Notes under the pieces: model-generated
Database searches by the model: none
What the model was told of the DNA's origin: nothing
What the model saw: only the letters and a program-made list of their open reading frames with translations
NCBI RefSeq assembly: GCF_030954495.1
Contig: NZ_JAVHUW010000051.1
Location: 62,001 to 126,000 of the forward strand
DNA length: 64,000 nt
Source: Candidatus Desulfosporosinus nitrosoreducens
Lineage (GTDB): Bacteria > Bacillota > Desulfitobacteriia > Desulfitobacteriales > Desulfitobacteriaceae
Reading direction: 5' to 3'
In this document: piece by piece, positions 1 through 12,906 of the stretch
How the letters are laid out: each line of letters opens with the position of its first letter
How positions within the stretch are numbered: the stretch's first letter is position 1
Made by a program: the position numbers and the translations under genes

Positions 1-189
1 TTTATTGCGGCGGATTGTCTCCAGGACGTGATCCGGCAAGGGGGTTCCGTATTTGGCGATACAGGCTTCCCCGGCTTCGACAATTTCCCACTCCAGCGGA
101 GCCTGGCTGGCTGAAATCACTTTTTGGGTGGCGGCGCTCACTTCAGGACCTATGCCGTCACCCGGAATTAAGGTAACCTTCGTTGTCAT
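1..189 (-). CDS. Isocitrate/isopropylmalate dehydrogenase family protein, N-terminal part (cut by window edge)
   Basis: The first 63 residues are visible; the rest lies outside the window. The stretch KVTLIPGDGIGPEV near the N-terminus is the signature of the beta-decarboxylating dehydrogenase family (NAD- or NADP-isocitrate, isopropylmalate, homoisocitrate dehydrogenases), which oxidise a 2-hydroxy acid and release CO2. The ATG at 189 follows an AAAGGGAG ribosome site. It lies 70 bp downstream of the homocitrate-synthase family gene on the same strand, so both probably act in one pathway on six- or seven-carbon tricarboxylates. Substrate cannot be decided from this fragment. Confidence 0.85.
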   Translation of the reverse strand, partial: MTTKVTLIPGDGIGPEVSAATQKVISASQAPLEWEIVEAGEACIAKYGTPLPDHVLETIRRNK

Positions 190-259
190 TATGTTCTACT
201 CCCTTTCCTTCAACTCAAAGAGACGGCTCTGCGCCGTCTCCTTTGACTTTGGCCAATAG

Positions 260-1399
260 TTATTTAGCTTGCTGTTTCAACATATCTCCATAGATATAGA
301 CTAATTCTTTATCGAAAAGTGAACGCTTCATATCCACAGCCATGGCCCGCACCCTAGCCAGCATTTCGATTGCTTCTTCTTCCGTAATTTCTTTGCCGTA
401 TTCTTTAAATTTAGCCTTAATGGAAGCAGTTCCCGAATGTTTGCCGATGACAATCTGGCGCTCCAGCCCTACATCCTCCGGGCTGAACGCTTCGTAAGTT
501 CTAGGATTCTTCAAAGCGCCATCGGCGTGAATTCCCGATTCATGGGCAAACATATTGCTTCCCACAATCGATTTCCAGGGAGGAAGCATGCGTCCCGAGG
601 CCCGGGCAATATATTCGGACAGCTCAACAAAGCGTTCGGTGGTAAAGCTCAAATCCGTATCCAGCAGGAACTTAAGGGCCATGACAACTTCCTCCAAAGC
701 GGCATTGCCGGCCCGTTCCCCTAAACCGTTGACCGTCACGCCAACATGGGAGGCGCCTGCCTTAACTCCGGCCAAGGCATTGGCGGTAGCCATGCCAAAA
801 TCATCATGGGTATGCATTTCCACGTCAATCCCCGTTTTCTCAATTAACGTGCGGATATTGTTATAGGTCGTAAAAGGATCAAGAATCCCGACGGTATCGC
901 AATAGCGCAGACGGTTAGCCCCCGCTTTTTTAGCTTCTTGGGCAAATTGAATCAGAAAATCCATATCCGAACGGGAGGCATCCTCCGCGTTGACGGAAAT
1001 ATACATTCCTTCACGTTTGGCAAAGGTCGCGGCTTTGACCATGCGTTCCAGAACATCCTCGCGGGTTGTCATCAGTTTATGTTCAATATGAATATCTGAA
1101 GTGGAAATTGAAATCGCCACGGCATCTACGCCGCAGGCCAGGGAAGCCTCAATGTCGGCGATAACCGCCCGGTTCCAGCCCATGATACTCGCTTTTAAGC
1201 CCAGTTTCGCGATCTCGCTGATGGCCTTTTTTTCATCCCCGCCCATAACCGCGACTCCGGCTTCAATCTGATGAACCCCCACCTCGTCGAGTAAACGGGC
1301 GATGCGCAATTTTTCCTGATTGGAAAAAACCACCCCGGCCGTTTGCTCACCATCCCTTAGCGTTGTATCTACAATCGTTAAATGTCTCAAATCAGACAC
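260..1399 (-). CDS. nifV: Homocitrate synthase family protein (NifV-like; Re-citrate synthase is an alternative)
   Basis: A 379-residue DRE-TIM metallolyase that should condense acetyl-CoA with a 2-oxo acid. Residues 11-19 (DTTLRDGEQ) carry the metal- and substrate-binding signature, and HTHDD near residue 197 gives the second metal-ligand motif. Length matches NifV-type homocitrate synthases; isopropylmalate synthases are longer and have a regulatory C-domain that is absent here. The start is GTG at 1399 behind a GAGGAG ribosome site. No nif structural genes are in view, and the next gene is an isocitrate-dehydrogenase relative. A Re-citrate synthase role in an incomplete citrate cycle is therefore a real alternative; those enzymes belong to the same superfamily but the described ones are longer. 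Confidence 0.8.
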   Translation of the reverse strand: MSDLRHLTIVDTTLRDGEQTAGVVFSNQEKLRIARLLDEVGVHQIEAGVAVMGGDEKKAISEIAKLGLKASIMGWNRAVIADIEASLACGVDAVAISISTSDIHIEHKLMTTREDVLERMVKAATFAKREGMYISVNAEDASRSDMDFLIQFAQEAKKAGANRLRYCDTVGILDPFTTYNNIRTLIEKTGIDVEMHTHDDFGMATANALAGVKAGASHVGVTVNGLGERAGNAALEEVVMALKFLLDTDLSFTTERFVELSEYIARASGRMLPPWKSIVGSNMFAHESGIHADGALKNPRTYEAFSPEDVGLERQIVIGKHSGTASIKAKFKEYGKEITEEEAIEMLARVRAMAVDMKRSLFDKELVYIYGDMLKQQAK

Positions 1400-1620
1400 A
1401 CTCCTCTTCTTCAGCTCGCAACTATATTATACCTTCTTGTGCATATTTATTCTCTATACTAGCACAATACCCCTGAAGTTTGAAGGAGATGGAAGTACTT
1501 ATACTGTATACTTAGTAGACTCCCCACACTTGCGCCTGCATTGCGGAACTTTGACACATTCTTTGGATCACTCTGCGCTGCCTCCTGTTCCGACTTACAA
1601 CAACCTTAGTATAACCTCAA

Positions 1621-1662
1621 TGAAGGTAACCTAAATTGAGAAGACAATTCAGGTTACCTTCA
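1621..1662. repeat. Inverted repeat in the leader of the homocitrate synthase gene
   Basis: Arms at 1621-1638 and 1645-1662 are 18 bp each, begin TGAAGGTAACCT and are complementary with one mismatch around a 6-nt loop. No T-run follows on either strand, so this is a weak terminator candidate. It lies between gatB and the homocitrate synthase gene, and could be an operator or an mRNA hairpin. Confidence 0.6.
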
Positions 1663-1681
1663 CTTTAAATGTCTGATCCGT

Positions 1682-1832
1682 TAAACTCTAAGGTTTTTTC
1701 CATATAAACTCTAAGGTTCTCTCTGTATAAACTCTAAAGCTCTTTCTGTATAAACTCCAAAGTTCTTTCTATATAAACTCTAAAGCTCTCCACATTAAAC
1801 TCTAAAGTTATATTAACTCTAAAGTTCCTCAT
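1682..1832. repeat. Seven-unit 23-bp tandem repeat
   Basis: Units begin with TAAACTCTAAAG at 1682, 1705, 1728, 1751, 1774, 1796 and 1814. The first four intervals are exactly 23 bp, then 22 and 18. Units are near-identical in their first 12 bases and looser afterwards. The array fills most of the gap between gatB (ends 1875) and the homocitrate synthase gene (starts 1399), so it is either in that gene's leader or a protein-binding array. There are no spacers, so it is not a CRISPR array. Confidence 0.85.
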
Positions 1833-1874
1833 GAATTCCAAAACAGTTCCGCTCTGAAAGGCCTTAATCTCTAT

Positions 1875-3329
1875 CTATTGACCGGCCAATTTCTCTTTCA
1901 GCAGCTGATTGACAAGACCCGGATTGGCCTGGCCCTTCGTTGCTTTCATGATTTGCCCGACCAGGAAGCCGATGGCCCGTTCTTTGCCGGCGCGGTAGTC
2001 TTCCACGGATTGGGGATTAGCGGCAATCACCTCGGCGATGATTCCTTGCAGGGCTCCTTCATCACTGATTTGGGCGAGCCCTTTCTCCTTGACGACCTGT
2101 TCGGGGTCTTTGCCCGTAGCATACATCTCTTCCAGGACGGTCTTGGCGATTTTTCCGCTCAGAGTCCCTTTGTCAATGAGCTTCAGAAGTTCCACCAGCT
2201 GGCGGGCCGAGACCGGGGAATCGGCGATCTGGCACTGGTTGCCGTTAAGAAGACGGGTCAGGTCCCCCATGACCCAGTTCGCTAAACTCTTGGCCTCGCC
2301 GCCGCAAGCCAAGCCCTGATCAAAATAGTCGGCCATAGCTTTAGTTTGGGTAATCACCGCGGCGTCATAAGCCGAGAGGCCCAACTCCTGGAGACGGACC
2401 CGCCGTGCGGCGGGAAGCTCCGGCAGGGTCCGGCGGATTCTTTCCACCCACTTCCGCTCAATGACGAGAGGAACCAGATCCGGCTCGGGGAAATAACGAT
2501 AATCGTGAGCCTCTTCCTTGGAACGCAAAGCCAAAGTAACCCCTCTGCCTTCGTCCCAGGTCCGGGTCTCCTGAATCACTTCTTCTCCGGCGTCAAGGAC
2601 GCCCGCCTGGCGGGCCACCTCATATTCCATGCAGCGCCGGACGGAGCTGAAGGAATTGAGGTTTTTCGTCTCCGTTCTCGTGCCAAAGGTCTCTGAGCCG
2701 ATAGGCCGCAGGGAGACATTGACGTCAAAGCGGACGGAACCTTGCTCCAGACGGCAATCAGAAACCTCGGTATATTCCAGGATCTGGACCAGTTGTTCCA
2801 GGTAAGCCAGCACCTCAGGAATAGAGCGCATATCCGGTTCGGAAACAATCTCCAGCAGCGGCACTCCGGCGCGGTTGTAATCCACGGAAGAGGAGTTGGA
2901 GGTGGTGATCGTTTCCCCGCTGTGCACGAGCTTGCCGGCATCTTCCTCCATATGGGCCCTGGTGATTCCGATCCATTTTTTCACTCCGTCGACTTCAATC
3001 TCCAAACCGCCCTTTTGGCAAATCGGCAGGTCGTACTGCGAAGTTTGGTAGTTCTTCGTCAAGTCCGGATAATAGTAGTTTTTACGGTCGAATTTCGAGA
3101 AGTCGGCAATTTCGCAATTCAAAGCCAGACCGGCCTTGATGGCATAATTGACCACCTCGCGGTTCAGGACCGGCAGCGTCCCCGGCATACCCAGGCAGAC
3201 CGGGCAGACGTGGGTGTTTTGCTCTCCTCCAAACTCGGTGGTACAGCCACAGAATATTTTCGTTTTAGTTTGAAGTTCCACGTGGACTTCCAAACCGCAA
3301 ACCATTTCATAGCGATCAGCGACTGCCAT
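1875..3329 (-). CDS. gatB: Aspartyl/glutamyl-tRNA amidotransferase subunit B
   Basis: A 484-residue GatB, the tRNA-binding kinase subunit of the GatCAB amidotransferase. The complex converts Glu-tRNA(Gln), and often Asp-tRNA(Asn), to the amidated forms in the cytoplasm. The N-terminus has the [13 protein letters not shown] signature, followed by cysteines in CGC and CPVC patterns (about residues 28-45) that bind zinc in the family. The C-terminal 150 residues are the YqeY-like tail domain. It overlaps gatA by 14 bp and completes a gatC-gatA-gatB operon. An intact asnS lies at 20.3 kb, so the main need here is probably Gln-tRNA; that is inference. Confidence 0.97.
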   Translation of the reverse strand: MAVADRYEMVCGLEVHVELQTKTKIFCGCTTEFGGEQNTHVCPVCLGMPGTLPVLNREVVNYAIKAGLALNCEIADFSKFDRKNYYYPDLTKNYQTSQYDLPICQKGGLEIEVDGVKKWIGITRAHMEEDAGKLVHSGETITTSNSSSVDYNRAGVPLLEIVSEPDMRSIPEVLAYLEQLVQILEYTEVSDCRLEQGSVRFDVNVSLRPIGSETFGTRTETKNLNSFSSVRRCMEYEVARQAGVLDAGEEVIQETRTWDEGRGVTLALRSKEEAHDYRYFPEPDLVPLVIERKWVERIRRTLPELPAARRVRLQELGLSAYDAAVITQTKAMADYFDQGLACGGEAKSLANWVMGDLTRLLNGNQCQIADSPVSARQLVELLKLIDKGTLSGKIAKTVLEEMYATGKDPEQVVKEKGLAQISDEGALQGIIAEVIAANPQSVEDYRAGKERAIGFLVGQIMKATKGQANPGLVNQLLKEKLAGQ

Positions 3330-4797
3330 GCGCCGGCACCTCCCCCGTCAGATTTGGTTTTAAGGTGTGATACTCCGTATTTTGCTCAAAGGTGTAAGCC
3401 GTACGATAGAGAACCCCTTCGTTAAAGGCTTTGCCCATCAGCTGCATACCTATCGGCAGGCCCTTGACGAAGCCCGCGGGCAGGGAAATGGCCGGAATAC
3501 CCGCCAGGTTGATGGGTACCGTCGTTATGTCCGAAAGGTACATCGTCAAAGGATTGGCGGATTTTTCTCCGAATTTAAAGGCCGGCGTCGGCGCGGTGGG
3601 GGCCAGCAGGACATCAAACTTCTCAAAAGCCCGGTCAAAGTCCTGCTTGATTAAGGTCCGGACTTTTTGAGCTTTGAGATAATAAGCGTCATAATACCCG
3701 GAACTTAAGGCATAAGTCCCCAGCATGATCCGGCGCTTGACTTCCTGTCCGAAGCCTTCGGCCCGAGTTTTGCGGAACATCCCCAGAACATCCTCGGCTT
3801 CCGCCCGGTAGCCGTAGCGGACGCCGTCGTAACGGGCCAGGTTGGAACTGGCTTCGGCCGTAGCGATCAAATAATAGGCGGGAATGGCGTACTCCGTGTG
3901 AGGCAGGGAGCACTCGCTTATTTCGGCGCCCAAATCCCTCAGGGTCTGGATGCCGGCCTGAATCCCCTGAGCCACATCGGGATCAATTCCCTCCCCGAAA
4001 TACTCGCGGGGGATGCCGATTTTCAAGCCTTTAATATCGTTGACCAGAAATTGAGTATAGTCCGGTTTCTCATAGCGGACGGAGGTGGAGTCCAGGGAAT
4101 CGTAGCCGGCAATGGCGTTCATCACCAGAGCATTGTCCCGCACGGTTTTCGTCAAAGGTCCGATTTGGTCCAGGGAGGAAGCATAAGCGATAAGTCCGAA
4201 GCGGGAAACCGCTCCATAGGTCGGCTTCAGGCCGACGACCCCGCAAAAGGCCGCCGGCTGACGGATCGAGCCGCCGGTGTCGGAACCCAGGGAGAAGGCC
4301 GCTAAATCGGCCGCCACCGCCACCGCCGCTCCGCCTGAAGATCCTCCGGGAACACAGCCTAAATCCCAGGGATTCCGCGTCTTCTGGTAGGCTGAATTCT
4401 CCGTCGAAGAGCCCATAGCAAATTCATCCATATTCAACTTGCCTAAAAGGATACTCCCGGCATCTTCCAAACGCTTCGTCACAGTGGCGCTATAGGGCGG
4501 GTAAAATTCCGCCAGTATTTTGGAAGCGCAGCTTGTGCGCACTCCTTCCGTGCACATATTGTCCTTCATGGCCATGGGGATTCCTTCCAGGCTGCCCAGG
4601 TCCCCTCCCCGGGCAATCTTCTTGTCGACCTCGGCGGCCCGGGCTTGGGCCTCCTGCTCCAAAACTGTCAAATAGGCCTGCAAATCCTGATCCAAAACAC
4701 GTATCCGTTCTATGTAAGCTTTGGTTAATTCTCCGGCGCTAACCTCTTTTTGCACGAGGAGCTCATGAAGCTCGCTTACAGATTTGTCTAATATCAT
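3316..4797 (-). CDS. gatA: Aspartyl/glutamyl-tRNA amidotransferase subunit A
   Basis: GatA, 493 residues, is the amidase-signature subunit that releases ammonia from glutamine for the GatCAB complex. The Ser-cisSer-Lys triad is visible in KDNMCTEG (Lys), GGSSGG and [13 protein letters not shown] chose ATG at 4797 (protein [14 protein letters not shown]) because it follows a GGAGGGG ribosome site and lies 19 bp after gatC. A longer frame from 4872 would overlap gatC by 56 bp and adds an unconserved N-terminus. Confidence 0.96.
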   Translation of the reverse strand: MILDKSVSELHELLVQKEVSAGELTKAYIERIRVLDQDLQAYLTVLEQEAQARAAEVDKKIARGGDLGSLEGIPMAMKDNMCTEGVRTSCASKILAEFYPPYSATVTKRLEDAGSILLGKLNMDEFAMGSSTENSAYQKTRNPWDLGCVPGGSSGGAAVAVAADLAAFSLGSDTGGSIRQPAAFCGVVGLKPTYGAVSRFGLIAYASSLDQIGPLTKTVRDNALVMNAIAGYDSLDSTSVRYEKPDYTQFLVNDIKGLKIGIPREYFGEGIDPDVAQGIQAGIQTLRDLGAEISECSLPHTEYAIPAYYLIATAEASSNLARYDGVRYGYRAEAEDVLGMFRKTRAEGFGQEVKRRIMLGTYALSSGYYDAYYLKAQKVRTLIKQDFDRAFEKFDVLLAPTAPTPAFKFGEKSANPLTMYLSDITTVPINLAGIPAISLPAGFVKGLPIGMQLMGKAFNEGVLYRTAYTFEQNTEYHTLKPNLTGEVPAHGSR

Positions 4798-4816
4798 GGC
4801 TGCCAGCCCCTCCTTT

Positions 4817-5107
4817 CTAAGTGAGACTAATTCTGGGTACTCTGAAGAAGCCTTCTTCAGCATCCGGGGCATTCCTCAGGGTTTTTTCGTGTTGAATCGA
4901 AGGCTTGACGTCGTCCTCACGCAGGACATTATGCAAAGGAACAGCATGAGCTGTCGGGACCACATCCTCCGTGTCCAAGCGTTCCAGCATGGCGGCATAA
5001 TCCAAAATGGAACTTAATTGCAGCGTATAGTCCTGAATTTCCTGTTCGGTTAACTCTAAACGGGCCAAACCGGCGACATATATTACATCTTCACGAGAAA
5101 TTGCCAT
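4817..5107 (-). CDS. gatC: Aspartyl/glutamyl-tRNA amidotransferase subunit C
   Basis: GatC, 96 residues, stabilises GatA and joins it to GatB. It begins [19 protein letters not shown], the family's usual opening, and ends with the conserved proline-rich belt and FFRVPRI. The ATG at 5107 sits 9 nt after AAGGAAGG. A GTG three codons upstream is in frame but too close to the ribosome site. First gene of the gatCAB operon. Confidence 0.95.
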   Translation of the reverse strand: MAISREDVIYVAGLARLELTEQEIQDYTLQLSSILDYAAMLERLDTEDVVPTAHAVPLHNVLREDDVKPSIQHEKTLRNAPDAEEGFFRVPRISLT

Positions 5108-5198
5108 CAAATTCACCTTCCTTTGACTACTTTTTCGCTATCCTTCTATCATAGCAAATCTGGAAGATTGGGGCAACCTATGCAAATAGATGCAAAGG

Positions 5199-5248
5199 GG
5201 GACGGTTCTTTCGGATATGCCCACAGCCATACGCCAAAGAACCGTCCC
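5199..5248. repeat. REP-like inverted repeat (GGGACGGTTCTTT)
   Basis: Arms GGGACGGTTCTTT at 5199-5211 and its complement at 5236-5248 match over 13 bp around a 24-nt loop; a weaker outer pair (GGGGCAA and TTGCCCC) flanks it. Motifs of this kind are common around REP-associated Y1-type transposases in Firmicutes, from general knowledge. No transposase is present. Placed just after ligA on the minus strand, it may also stop ligA transcription. Confidence 0.6.
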
Positions 5249-5275
5249 TGTTCTTGCCCCAGCCTGCGCTGGAGT

Positions 5276-8241
<2,966 letters not shown>

Positions 8242-8283
8242 TATAACACCTTAACCTTTCTCTTGAAAAATTTCTTCTGGGGT

Positions 8284-10560
8284 TTAAAGTTTTGTAAGTT
8301 TGGCATATTCCGCCAGGAGTTTTTTCATTCCAATTCCACCGTCAAAGACAATTGTCAATTCTGCCTGATTTCCTTCACCCTTAATTGCAACAATAATTCC
8401 GCGACCAAACGAAGCATGTTCAACCTTTTCCCCTACGTGATGCACCTCACCTCCTTTATTGACGACTGGACTGCCAAAATCTTTTTCCCAGGCGCCGGAG
8501 CCCAAAGGAATCCTGCGCTCCAGCTTAGTCTCCTGTCTCCGGAATGATTGGGGTGAAGTATTTGAACGCAATTTCGGCGGATCGAGTGGATCGATATCCG
8601 TCAAGAGCTCAGGCGGAATTTCCTCTAAAAAGCGCGAAGGCGGATTGTACTGGGTTTTGCCGTAGAGCATGCGCATCTCGGAGTTGCATAAGTAAAGCTT
8701 TTCCCGCGCCCGCGTGATGGCCACATAACATAAGCGTCGTTCCTCTTCCAGTTCCAGGGGATCAAGGAAGGAACGGCTGCTGGGAAAAATCCCTTCTTCC
8801 ATGCCCACCACGAAGACAACCGGGAACTCCAGGCCTTTGGCGCTGTGCATGGTCATTAAGGCAATGGATTCTTCGTTGGGATCGAGTTCGTCGATATCCG
8901 CAACGAGAGATACCTGTTCCAGGAAGCCGCTGACCCCGCCGACCCTTTCCTCCGCTTCCGGCCCGTCCCCCGCTTCATTTTGAGCGGCTTGAGCCGAGGT
9001 TTCATCATACTCCGTCGTCACGGAAAGGAACTCCAGCAGGTTTTCCAAGCGGGCCTCCGCCTCGGGAGTGCCTTCGGCTTCCAGAAGCACCCGGTAGCCC
9101 GTTTTGCCGAGAATCTCCTGCACCAAGTCGGTCACCGTGGAATTTTGCGCGAACTCCAGGAGGCCTTGCATCAAATGGGCAAAAGCCAGCAGAGGCTTTT
9201 TGGCCCGGGTCGTTAATTCCGGTATATAGTCGGCCTCCAGGATGGCGTCCAGCACCGGCATCTCTTGCTCGTTGGCATATTCCAGAATTTTTTCCAGAGT
9301 GCTCTCGCCCAAGCCCCGCTTGGGCACGTTCAGGATACGGGCAAAGCTCACCTGATCCGCAGGATTATAGATCACTCTCAGATAGGCTAAAATGTCTTTA
9401 ATTTCCAAACGCTGGTAGAATTTCAAGCCCGAAAACACCCGGTAGGGCAGAGCCGCTTTCATGAGCTGTTCCTCCAGAGCCCGGGACTGGGCATTGGTGC
9501 GGTACAGAATTGTAAAGTCACTGTAGGGACGGCCTTCCAGTTCATGCAGGCGCCGTATCCGCTCTACCACATAGCCGGCTTCATCCCGCTCATCATTGCC
9601 CACATACCAGACTAAGGGCTGTCCCGCGGAATTTTCCGTCCAAAGAGCTTTTTCCTTGCGCCCCTCGTTGTTCTTGACTACAGCATTGGCCGCATCGAGA
9701 ATTTTTTGCGTGGAACGGTAATTTTGCTCCAGCTTAATGACCTTGGCTTCAGGATAATCCCGCTCAAAATCCAGGATATTCTGGATATCCGCCCCGCGCC
9801 AGCGGTAAACGGACTGGTCATCATCCCCTACGACACAGAGATTGCGGTAGCGGCTGGCCAGAAGCTTAACCAGGACATACTGGGCGTGATTCGTATCCTG
9901 GTACTCGTCCACCATAATGTAGCGGAATCTCTCCTGATAAGAACTTAACACCTGTTCCTTTTCCTGAAACAGTTTCACCGTAAGCATGATAATATCGTCA
10001 AAATCCAGGGCATTGTTCATTTTTAGTTTCTTCTGATAATCCCGGTAGATGTCCGCCACTTTGTTTTGGAAATAGTCCCCAGCCCGGCTGGCAAAGCCTT
10101 CGGGATCAAGGAGTTTGTTTTTGGCGTCACTGATAACCGCCGCCACACTGCGCGGGGAAAACTTCTTTTCGTCCAGATTTTCTTCCTTCAGGCAGGCTTT
10201 AAGCAAAGACTGCTGGTCTCCCGTGTCGAAGATCACAAAGTTCCGGGTATAGCCCGGCAAATGCTCAATATCCCGGCGTAAAATGCGCACACAAGCCGAA
10301 TGAAAGGTACTGACCCACAGCCCTTGTCCTTCGCTGCCGACCAGGGTATTTACCCGGTCCCGCATTTCTTTGGCCGCTTTATTCGTAAAGGTTATCGCTA
10401 AGATCTCACTCGGTGCCGCTCCACAGGCAATCAAGTGAGCAACCCGGTAAGTGAGCACGCGAGTCTTCCCTGATCCTGCACCGGCCAGAATAAGAAGCGG
10501 CCCTTCCCGATGTGCGGCAGCTTCCCGTTGCACTGGATTTAAATCGTCCAACCGATACAT
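8284..10560 (-). CDS. pcrA: ATP-dependent DNA helicase PcrA/UvrD
   Basis: A 758-residue superfamily 1A 3'-5' helicase for repair and replication restart. The motifs are in order: GAGSGKT (Walker A, about residue 27), DEYQDTN (II), GDDDQSVYRWRGA (III), QNYRS (IV), MTMHSAKGLEFPVVF (V) and AITRARE (VI). The C-terminus ends in a Tudor-like tail (VEHASFGRGIIVAI) that binds RNA polymerase in PcrA proteins. In Bacillus pcrA precedes ligA, so the pcrA-ppaC-ligA order is a variant of that arrangement. Ribosome site GGAGGGG lies 4-5 nt before the ATG. Confidence 0.97.
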   Translation of the reverse strand: MYRLDDLNPVQREAAAHREGPLLILAGAGSGKTRVLTYRVAHLIACGAAPSEILAITFTNKAAKEMRDRVNTLVGSEGQGLWVSTFHSACVRILRRDIEHLPGYTRNFVIFDTGDQQSLLKACLKEENLDEKKFSPRSVAAVISDAKNKLLDPEGFASRAGDYFQNKVADIYRDYQKKLKMNNALDFDDIIMLTVKLFQEKEQVLSSYQERFRYIMVDEYQDTNHAQYVLVKLLASRYRNLCVVGDDDQSVYRWRGADIQNILDFERDYPEAKVIKLEQNYRSTQKILDAANAVVKNNEGRKEKALWTENSAGQPLVWYVGNDERDEAGYVVERIRRLHELEGRPYSDFTILYRTNAQSRALEEQLMKAALPYRVFSGLKFYQRLEIKDILAYLRVIYNPADQVSFARILNVPKRGLGESTLEKILEYANEQEMPVLDAILEADYIPELTTRAKKPLLAFAHLMQGLLEFAQNSTVTDLVQEILGKTGYRVLLEAEGTPEAEARLENLLEFLSVTTEYDETSAQAAQNEAGDGPEAEERVGGVSGFLEQVSLVADIDELDPNEESIALMTMHSAKGLEFPVVFVVGMEEGIFPSSRSFLDPLELEEERRLCYVAITRAREKLYLCNSEMRMLYGKTQYNPPSRFLEEIPPELLTDIDPLDPPKLRSNTSPQSFRRQETKLERRIPLGSGAWEKDFGSPVVNKGGEVHHVGEKVEHASFGRGIIVAIKGEGNQAELTIVFDGGIGMKKLLAEYAKLTKL

Positions 10561-10885
10561 TTAACCCCTCCACCTCACTTCTTGTACATATTATAACATA
10601 CTGTCGCTTCCGCTGTTGCGCGATTTATAAGCCGTTCCTCGTCCCAAAGGATGTCACGATAATTTTTTATTATAGCCAACTGCCCTGATGGTTATCGTAC
10701 AGCCGGTTTTTCGCCGCCCTGGAAGCAGTCTTTTCAACGACAGCTTCAGCCTTAGGGGGAAGGAAACTCTAATTGTCAGTTATTTTCAGGAAAACAATTA
10801 AAAAATAGCCATATTCTAAAAAAATAAGCCGGCTTTGCGGCCAAACTGTCTCTTTTTCCGGGCAAAATTTTGCCCCAGTAATATA

Positions 10886-10926
10886 AATAAGGTTAATGGA
10901 GATATTGCTCTGCCATTAACCTTATT
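10886..10926 (-). terminator. Hairpin in the 10561-11044 gap, probable terminator of the RACE gene
   Basis: Arms AATAAGGTTAATGG (10886-10899) and CCATTAACCTTATT (10913-10926) pair perfectly over 14 bp with a 13-nt loop. On the minus strand the stem is followed by a T-rich tail (TTATTTATATTA), about 120 bp past the stop of the corrinoid-reactivation gene. The stem is AT-rich, so it may be a weak terminator. The rest of this 484-bp gap shows nothing I can name. Confidence 0.55.
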
Positions 10927-11044
10927 GCCTTCCCTTGGCAGGGATTTCCTGACCGGCTTGCCCTTCAGGTTGATTTGCCAACTAGCTTACCCTTCCAATT
11001 GATTCGCTGCCTAACTTACCTCTTAAGGCCAATTTTAGCGAAGG

Positions 11045-12883
11045 TCAACCCTCTGTCCGCCGGAAGTCGAGGCCCTGCAAGAATTCATTTTGGAACTCCT
11101 GCTTATTGGAAAGTTCGATGTGCTCCGCTTTTTGGGCCAAAGCCTTAGCCCGTTCTCTTTCCTCCCCGGAAAGCAGAGCCATTTTCGCGCCATCGCCGGC
11201 GGCGTTGCCGATCGTCTGAATTCGTTCCAGGGACAAGGGGGGCAGCAGGCCAATACCTAAAGCACTTTCTTTTTTGATGTAGCTGCCGAAGGCTCCGGCC
11301 AGGAGTACCCGGTCGATTTCCGCGGGATTGACCCCCATTTCCTTGGCCAGAATCCTGATGCCGGCGATAATGGCCCCCTTAGCCAGCTGCATTTCCCGGA
11401 TATCCTTTTGCGTGAGCACCAGGTCCTCACCGCTCAGGGTATCTTTTCCCCAGACCAGGACAAACTCGCTCGTCCGTTCCCCTTTGCGCAGTCTGGCACG
11501 CAGGGCAGATGGCAAGGGCTCCAGTTCCTGCGCTTCGCCGGCGAAGCGCCCTGAAGGACCGATGACTCCAGCCTTGAACATTTCAGCAATGGCGTCGATC
11601 AAGCCGGAACCGCAGATCCCCCGGGCCTGACCGCCGCCGATGATTTTCAGTTCTACATCCCGGCCGATGCTTACCCCTTCAATGGCTCCTTCCGCCGCTC
11701 GCATGCCGTATTTAATCTCCGCCCCTTCAAAAGCCGGTCCCGCCGCCGTCGAGCAGGTGAGAATCCTCCCCCGGCCCGCCAGGACCATTTCACCGTTCGT
11801 GCCAATGTCGACAAGCAGGCTGATTCCCGTCAAGCGGTCCGCGGCGGCGGCCAACATCACCCCCACTGTGTCGGAACCGACATAGCCGGCCACATTCGGC
11901 AAGACGACGACTCTTGCTCCGGCGAGGATATCCAACCCCACCTCCCGGGCCTCGACATCGACCATTTGCCGGAAAGCCGGGATAAAGGGGGCCGGGGCTA
12001 AATAAGTAGGGTCAATGCCCAGAAACAAATGAGCCATCGTTGTATTGCCGACAACCACCGCCTGGTAGATTTCTTCCTTCTCTATCCCCTTTTCCCGGCA
12101 CAAGCGGGCGATAATCTCATTAAGCCCGCCCACAACCTTCTCCTGCAGCTCGCCCAATTTATCCGGACCGCCCGCGGCATGAGTGATGCGTGATATGACA
12201 TCGGCGCCGAATACCTGCTGGGGATTTGTCAGGGCGCCGCTGGCTGCCGCCCTGCCCGTGTTTAAATCCATTAAATAAACAACCACGGTGGTTGTGCCGA
12301 TATCCACAGCCACGCCAAAGCAGCGCTCCGTGGTATCACCCGCTTCGACCTTCAGCAGCTGCTTTCCCTCCAAAACAGCCGTTACCTGGAAATTCCCCTG
12401 CCTTAACACCTTAGGCAGGGAGGCCGCCACCTGGCGGCTGAAGGCAATCTCCCCCAAGGACAACGACTGGGTCAAACGCTCCCAATCCGGAGTCTGATCC
12501 TCCACCCCAGGCGGGGTCAAAGACAGGAAATATTTATGGATACTGGGGGCCAAAGCCGTCTGCCCTCCCGACTTAAAGTCCGTTTTGCGCTGGTAAACAT
12601 CCTTCTGTTCCCGCAGCCTCACAACGGCGTCCTGGGCCAGGACCTGCTGGCAGGCTAAGACCCAGCCGCCCTCTCTCTCCGCACTACTGAGATGCTTTAT
12701 TTCCGTCGGAGTAGCCGGGGCGGCAATCCCCTGCACAATTTGCACCTTGCATTTGCCGCAAGTGCCTTTGCCCCCGCAAGTACTTTCCATTGGCACTCCG
12801 GCTTTAACCGCCGCCTGCAGGATCGTCGTCCCCTCAGGAACCCGGATTTCCCTAGCGGCAGGAAGAAACTTGATCGCAATCAT
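11045..12883 (-). CDS. Corrinoid activation protein, ASKHA fold with N-terminal [2Fe-2S] domain (RACE)
   Basis: A 612-residue reductive activator of corrinoid enzymes. The N-terminal 90 residues are a plant-type ferredoxin domain with cysteines in CGGKGTCGKC and a fourth in ACQQ. The rest is the DUF4445/ASKHA part with phosphate-binding motifs GVAVDIGTTTVVV and LLVDIGTNGEMV. Such proteins use ATP and an electron donor to return inactive Co(II) corrinoid to Co(I). It closes the methyltransferase operon, so it presumably serves the corrinoid proteins at 14.4 and 18.2 kb. ATG at 12883 follows AAAGGAGC; a frame open to 12955 has no ribosome site and an unconserved start. Confidence 0.93.
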   Translation of the reverse strand: MIAIKFLPAAREIRVPEGTTILQAAVKAGVPMESTCGGKGTCGKCKVQIVQGIAAPATPTEIKHLSSAEREGGWVLACQQVLAQDAVVRLREQKDVYQRKTDFKSGGQTALAPSIHKYFLSLTPPGVEDQTPDWERLTQSLSLGEIAFSRQVAASLPKVLRQGNFQVTAVLEGKQLLKVEAGDTTERCFGVAVDIGTTTVVVYLMDLNTGRAAASGALTNPQQVFGADVISRITHAAGGPDKLGELQEKVVGGLNEIIARLCREKGIEKEEIYQAVVVGNTTMAHLFLGIDPTYLAPAPFIPAFRQMVDVEAREVGLDILAGARVVVLPNVAGYVGSDTVGVMLAAAADRLTGISLLVDIGTNGEMVLAGRGRILTCSTAAGPAFEGAEIKYGMRAAEGAIEGVSIGRDVELKIIGGGQARGICGSGLIDAIAEMFKAGVIGPSGRFAGEAQELEPLPSALRARLRKGERTSEFVLVWGKDTLSGEDLVLTQKDIREMQLAKGAIIAGIRILAKEMGVNPAEIDRVLLAGAFGSYIKKESALGIGLLPPLSLERIQTIGNAAGDGAKMALLSGEERERAKALAQKAEHIELSNKQEFQNEFLQGLDFRRTEG

Positions 12884-12906
12884 CTCTCTCGCTCCTTTAA
12901 ATCTCC

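Noticed and set aside
1682..1832. CRISPR array
   Set aside because: Units are contiguous, degenerate in their second half and lack unique spacers; there are no cas genes nearby.
2742..3425. Long plus-strand frame over gatB
   Set aside because: It mirrors the codon pattern of the opposite, clearly conserved GatB frame and has no ribosome site.
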